From Bacteroidales bacterium (GTDB lineage: Bacteria > Bacteroidota > Bacteroidia > Bacteroidales > JAADGE01), in the NCBI GenBank assembly GCA_029934265.1, contig JAOZMN010000159.1, positions 1-6,674 on the forward strand: a stretch of DNA of 6,674 bases, written 5' to 3'. The notes beneath the pieces were generated by a model that had not been told where the DNA came from, made no database searches, and saw only the letters and a program-made list of their open reading frames with translations. This document shows, piece by piece, positions 4,625 to 6,674 of the stretch. Positions within the stretch are counted from its first letter, which is position 1. Every line of letters starts with the position of its first letter. Made by a program: the position numbers and the translations under genes.

Positions 4625-5740
4625 TCAAAACGTGTCCATTATTTTTGAAATTTCTTTAAAAATATCGTCTATTTTACCACTTCCGTTTATAACGTGTAAT
4701 TTATTTCGTTCTTTATAATATTCCATAACCGGAGCCGTTTTTTCTTTATAAATTCGTATTCTGTTTTCGATAATTTCAGGAGTATCATCTACTCTGTTTC
4801 CTGTTTTAGCTCTTTTAAGCAACCTTTGTTTTAATTCCGGTATTTCAACATCAAGTGCTATCATTCCCGATATGTTAAGATTTTTTTTATTCATTAAATC
4901 ATCTAAAGATTTTGCTTGCTCTACAGTTCTCGGGAAACCGTCAAAAATAAATCCGGAGGTGCCGATATTCATTTCAAGTCGTTGTTCTATAAGGTCAAGC
5001 ACTAATTTATCAGGGACAAAACCGCCTCTGTCCATGTATTGTTTAGCTTCTTGTCCGAGTTTAGTATTTGTTTCTATTGCATATCTTAAAATATCTCCGG
5101 TCGAAAGATGCACTAAGTTGTATTTTTTTATTATTTCTTTCGATTGAGTTCCTTTACCCGAGCCGGGTGCACCAAATAATAAAACATTATTAATTTCTTT
5201 CTTTTCGCCGAGTATCAGACTATAAATTTCGCCGTAATTTCTTCCGTAACCGTCATAATCAAGTCCGTAACCGATAAGAAATTCATTCGGCATATCAAAG
5301 CCGATATAATCTATTTTGTAATCTTTCTTAAAGGCTTCTTTTTTAAACAGTAATGATGCAATTATAACTTCTTTGGGCTGATAGCCTTTTAATTGCCATA
5401 AAATACTTTCCATTGTAATTCCTGTATCGACAATATCTTCAATTACAACTACCGTTTTATCTTTCAGACTTTCATTAATCCCGATAAGTCGTTTAACTTT
5501 TCCGGTAGAAGCATCTGCATCGTAAGATGCAAGTTTAAGAAATGTAATTTTTGCATCAAAAGTGATTTTTTTCATCAAATCGGAAGCAAACATAAACGAA
5601 CCGTTGAGAATACTAATAAGAACAACATCTTTACCTGCAAGTTTTTGGTTCATTTCTTGAGCTATTTCACTTACTCTTTTTTGAATCTTTTCGCTCGAAA
5701 TAGCAACTTTAAATTTCTTGTCTTTTATTTTTACTGTCAT
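4625..5740 (-). CDS. fused hypoxanthine phosphoribosyltransferase - adenylate kinase
   Basis: This single 371-residue frame joins two cytoplasmic purine enzymes. Residues 1 to ~180 are a hypoxanthine(-guanine) phosphoribosyltransferase, which makes IMP or GMP from the base and PRPP. They show ILNGSFMF (44-51), the PRPP loop VVVIEDIVDTGITM (97-110, with Glu101, Asp102 and Asp105) and GFDMPNEFLIGYGLDY (147-162). Residues ~183-371 are an adenylate kinase (AMP + ATP = 2 ADP), with P-loop GAPGSGKGT (190-198), LSTGDILR (212-219), FDGFPRT (266-272) and a short lid (KRAKTGNRVDD, 309-319) lacking a zinc-binding insert. Both domains are full length with all main motifs. There is no linker: Ile183 sits where the start Met of a separate Adk would be. 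No ATG in that frame exists at the junction, so separate translation of Adk is unlikely. The ATG at 5738-5740 fits the usual Hpt N-terminus. In Bacteroidota hpt and adk are commonly adjacent, which explains the fusion. Confidence 0.95.
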   Translation of the reverse strand: MTVKIKDKKFKVAISSEKIQKRVSEIAQEMNQKLAGKDVVLISILNGSFMFASDLMKKITFDAKITFLKLASYDADASTGKVKRLIGINESLKDKTVVVIEDIVDTGITMESILWQLKGYQPKEVIIASLLFKKEAFKKDYKIDYIGFDMPNEFLIGYGLDYDGYGRNYGEIYSLILGEKKEINNVLLFGAPGSGKGTQSKEIIKKYNLVHLSTGDILRYAIETNTKLGQEAKQYMDRGGFVPDKLVLDLIEQRLEMNIGTSGFIFDGFPRTVEQAKSLDDLMNKKNLNISGMIALDVEIPELKQRLLKRAKTGNRVDDTPEIIENRIRIYKEKTAPVMEYYKERNKLHVINGSGKIDDIFKEISKIMDTF

Positions 5741-5870
5741 GAAAAAATTGGTTAATTGGTTTTTATTATTTTATTAAGCTTGTATATGAAATTTTTATAA
5801 AATATACGTAAAACAAACTTTAATATTACACTTATTTAATATTTTAACGAAAATTATATAATCTAATTAT

Positions 5871-5909
5871 AAATGATTGACTATTTATAATTTTGCTTTC
5901 GCCTGATTA
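5871..5909 (+). repeat. direct repeat flanking purE, copy 1
   Basis: This copy starts AAATGATTGA and ends with ATTTTGCTTTCGCCTGATTA. The same beginning, and the same ending with one base changed, occur on the same strand at 6590-6635, right after purE. The middle differs by a 7-base length change. The ATTTTGCTTTCGCC core is distinctive against the surrounding AT-rich DNA. Confidence 0.65.
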
Positions 5910-5992
5910 ATAAGACTTTTATAAGTATTATATATGAAACCGAAATAAAAAGAATAATTTTCGGGAATTATTAATCTGCAATTTTAAAACAA

Positions 5993-6025
5993 TTTGCTAA
6001 AATATCATTTTTTTTTAGAAATTTG
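5993..6025 (+). promoter_or_regulatory. candidate purE promoter
   Basis: TTTG at 5993-5996 and GAAATTTG at 6018-6025 are 21 bases apart, matching the Bacteroidota layout TTTG - 19 to 21 bases - TAnnTTTG except for the first base of the -7 element. Transcription would begin near 6032, leaving a leader of about 29 bases before the purE ATG. The match is only suggestive in such AT-rich DNA, although the spacing is correct. Confidence 0.4.
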
Positions 6026-6060
6026 CACTCAATTAAAGTAATTAATTAAAAAAGTAATTT

Positions 6061-6588
6061 ATGAATATTAAAAAAACAGCTCCTCGTGTAAGTATTATTA
6101 TGGGCAGCACATCGGATTTACCGATAATGAAACAAGCGGCTGAAATTATGGACGAATTTGAAATTCCGTTTGAAATCAATGCTTTATCGGCTCATCGTAC
6201 TCCGGCACAAGCAATGGATTTTGCAAAAAAAGCTTACGGAAGAGGCATCAGAGTAATAATTGCCGGAGCCGGCGGAGCTGCACATTTACCGGGCGTAATT
6301 GCGGCATTAACTCCTTTGCCTGTTATCGGAGTGCCAATAAAAGCATCAATTTCGATAGACGGTTGGGATTCGATTCTTTCAATTCTTCAAATGCCTCCCG
6401 GAATACCGGTTGCAACGGTCGGACTCGACGGAGCAAGAAATGCAGGCATTCTTGCAACACAAATTCTTGCAACCGGCGATGAAACGATTTTGAAAAAAGT
6501 GAAAAATTTTAAAGCCGGATTAGAGAATAAAATCGTAAAAGCTAATCAAGAACTTGCAAAAGTAGAGTTTAAATTTAAAGTAAACTGA
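6061..6588 (+). CDS. purE: PurE, class I N5-carboxyaminoimidazole ribonucleotide mutase
   Basis: PurE moves the carboxyl group of N5-CAIR to carbon 4 to make CAIR, in the sixth stage of de novo IMP synthesis; the partner PurK, which makes N5-CAIR, is not in this window. The 175-residue protein is a full-length class I PurE with MGSTSDLPIM (14-23, phosphate binding with Asp19), the catalytic-histidine block SAHRTP (43-48), AGAGGAAHLPG (68-78), TPLPVIGVP (84-92) and MPPGIPVATV (111-120). The AHLPG and MPPGIPVATV wording supports class I (bacterial mutase) over the class II carboxylase; this is an inference from family knowledge. The ATG at 6061 leads directly into the core with a short, basic N-terminus. 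There is no clear Shine-Dalgarno sequence, as expected in Bacteroidota. The gene is divergent from the Hpt-Adk fusion, and a direct repeat lies on each side. Confidence 0.97.
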   Translation: MNIKKTAPRVSIIMGSTSDLPIMKQAAEIMDEFEIPFEINALSAHRTPAQAMDFAKKAYGRGIRVIIAGAGGAAHLPGVIAALTPLPVIGVPIKASISIDGWDSILSILQMPPGIPVATVGLDGARNAGILATQILATGDETILKKVKNFKAGLENKIVKANQELAKVEFKFKVN

Positions 6589-6589
6589 T

Positions 6590-6635
6590 AAATGATTGAT
6601 TATTATTGATTTATGATTTTGCTTTCGCCCGATTA
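6590..6635 (+). repeat. direct repeat flanking purE, copy 2
   Basis: This is the second copy of the repeat at 5871-5909. It starts AAATGATTGA two bases after the purE stop and ends with ATTTTGCTTTCGCCCGATTA. It is 46 bases long against 39 in copy 1, the difference lying in an AT-rich middle part. No T-tailed hairpin is visible here, so a purE terminator was not identified. Confidence 0.65.
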
Positions 6636-6674
6636 TACTGTAATTGATGAAACATTGAAGTTTTATTAATTTTC

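Larger units (their letters stand above)
5741..6060. other. 320-base divergent spacer between the Hpt-Adk fusion and purE
   Basis: No gene is visible. This very AT-rich spacer must contain the promoters of both the minus-strand fusion gene and the plus-strand purE. It holds one copy of a direct repeat (5871-5909), a small hairpin of CCGAAA (5940-5945) with TTTCGG (5959-5964), and the candidate purE promoter near 5993-6025. For the fusion gene, the reverse complement of 5814-5821 reads AAAGTTTG, a near match to TAnnTTTG, but with no upstream TTTG at the right distance, so it is not claimed. Confidence 0.5.

Noticed and set aside
4872..5147. Plus-strand open frame opposite the adenylate kinase domain
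   Set aside because: It is antisense to a full, motif-complete kinase domain and shows no recognisable protein features.
5940..5964. Hairpin CCGAAA...TTTCGG as a purine riboswitch before purE
   Set aside because: The stem is only 6 bp, lies upstream of the likely transcription start, and lacks the three-way junction and conserved loops of a purine riboswitch.

Overview
The window looks like chromosomal DNA of a member of the Bacteroidota, probably Bacteroidales-like. This is an inference from four things: strong AT richness in genes and spacers alike, starts without clear Shine-Dalgarno sequences, spacer motifs resembling the Bacteroidota promoter (TAnnTTTG with an upstream TTTG), and the order hpt - adk - obg, which I recall as typical of that phylum. 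No rRNA, tRNA, CRISPR array or transposase gene is visible.

Layout. Positions 1-369 hold the 3' part of an unrecognised plus-strand gene that runs in from the left edge. A spacer full of short repeats (370-653) leads to a compact plus-strand toxin-antitoxin pair: an 85-residue antitoxin and a 103-residue RelE/ParE-type toxin whose frames overlap by 22 bases. Related repeat sequences lie on both sides of this pair. From 1292 to 5740 everything is on the minus strand. In transcription order these genes are a fused hypoxanthine phosphoribosyltransferase-adenylate kinase, the ribosome-associated GTPase Obg, a secreted START-domain protein 42 bases behind obg, and a DegT/DnrJ/EryC1-family PLP-dependent sugar aminotransferase. 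purE (6061-6588) is on the plus strand, divergent from the fusion gene.

How the genes relate. The right half has a purine theme. The fusion gene would make IMP or GMP by salvage and interconvert AMP, ADP and ATP, while PurE acts in de novo IMP synthesis; the two share a 320-base divergent spacer. Obg is a core growth GTPase often linked to these genes. The START protein and the aminotransferase are accessory, and no other sugar-nucleotide gene is visible to say which sugar is aminated. The toxin-antitoxin pair is a probable mobile or stability module sitting among repeats.

The most notable observations are the precise in-frame Hpt-Adk fusion, the repeat families around the toxin-antitoxin pair (one copy of which encodes the C-terminal tail of the aminotransferase), a long inverted repeat just upstream of the aminotransferase, and a direct repeat on both sides of purE. 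I see no clearly new multi-gene system; most of the window is ordinary housekeeping DNA with unusual spacers.
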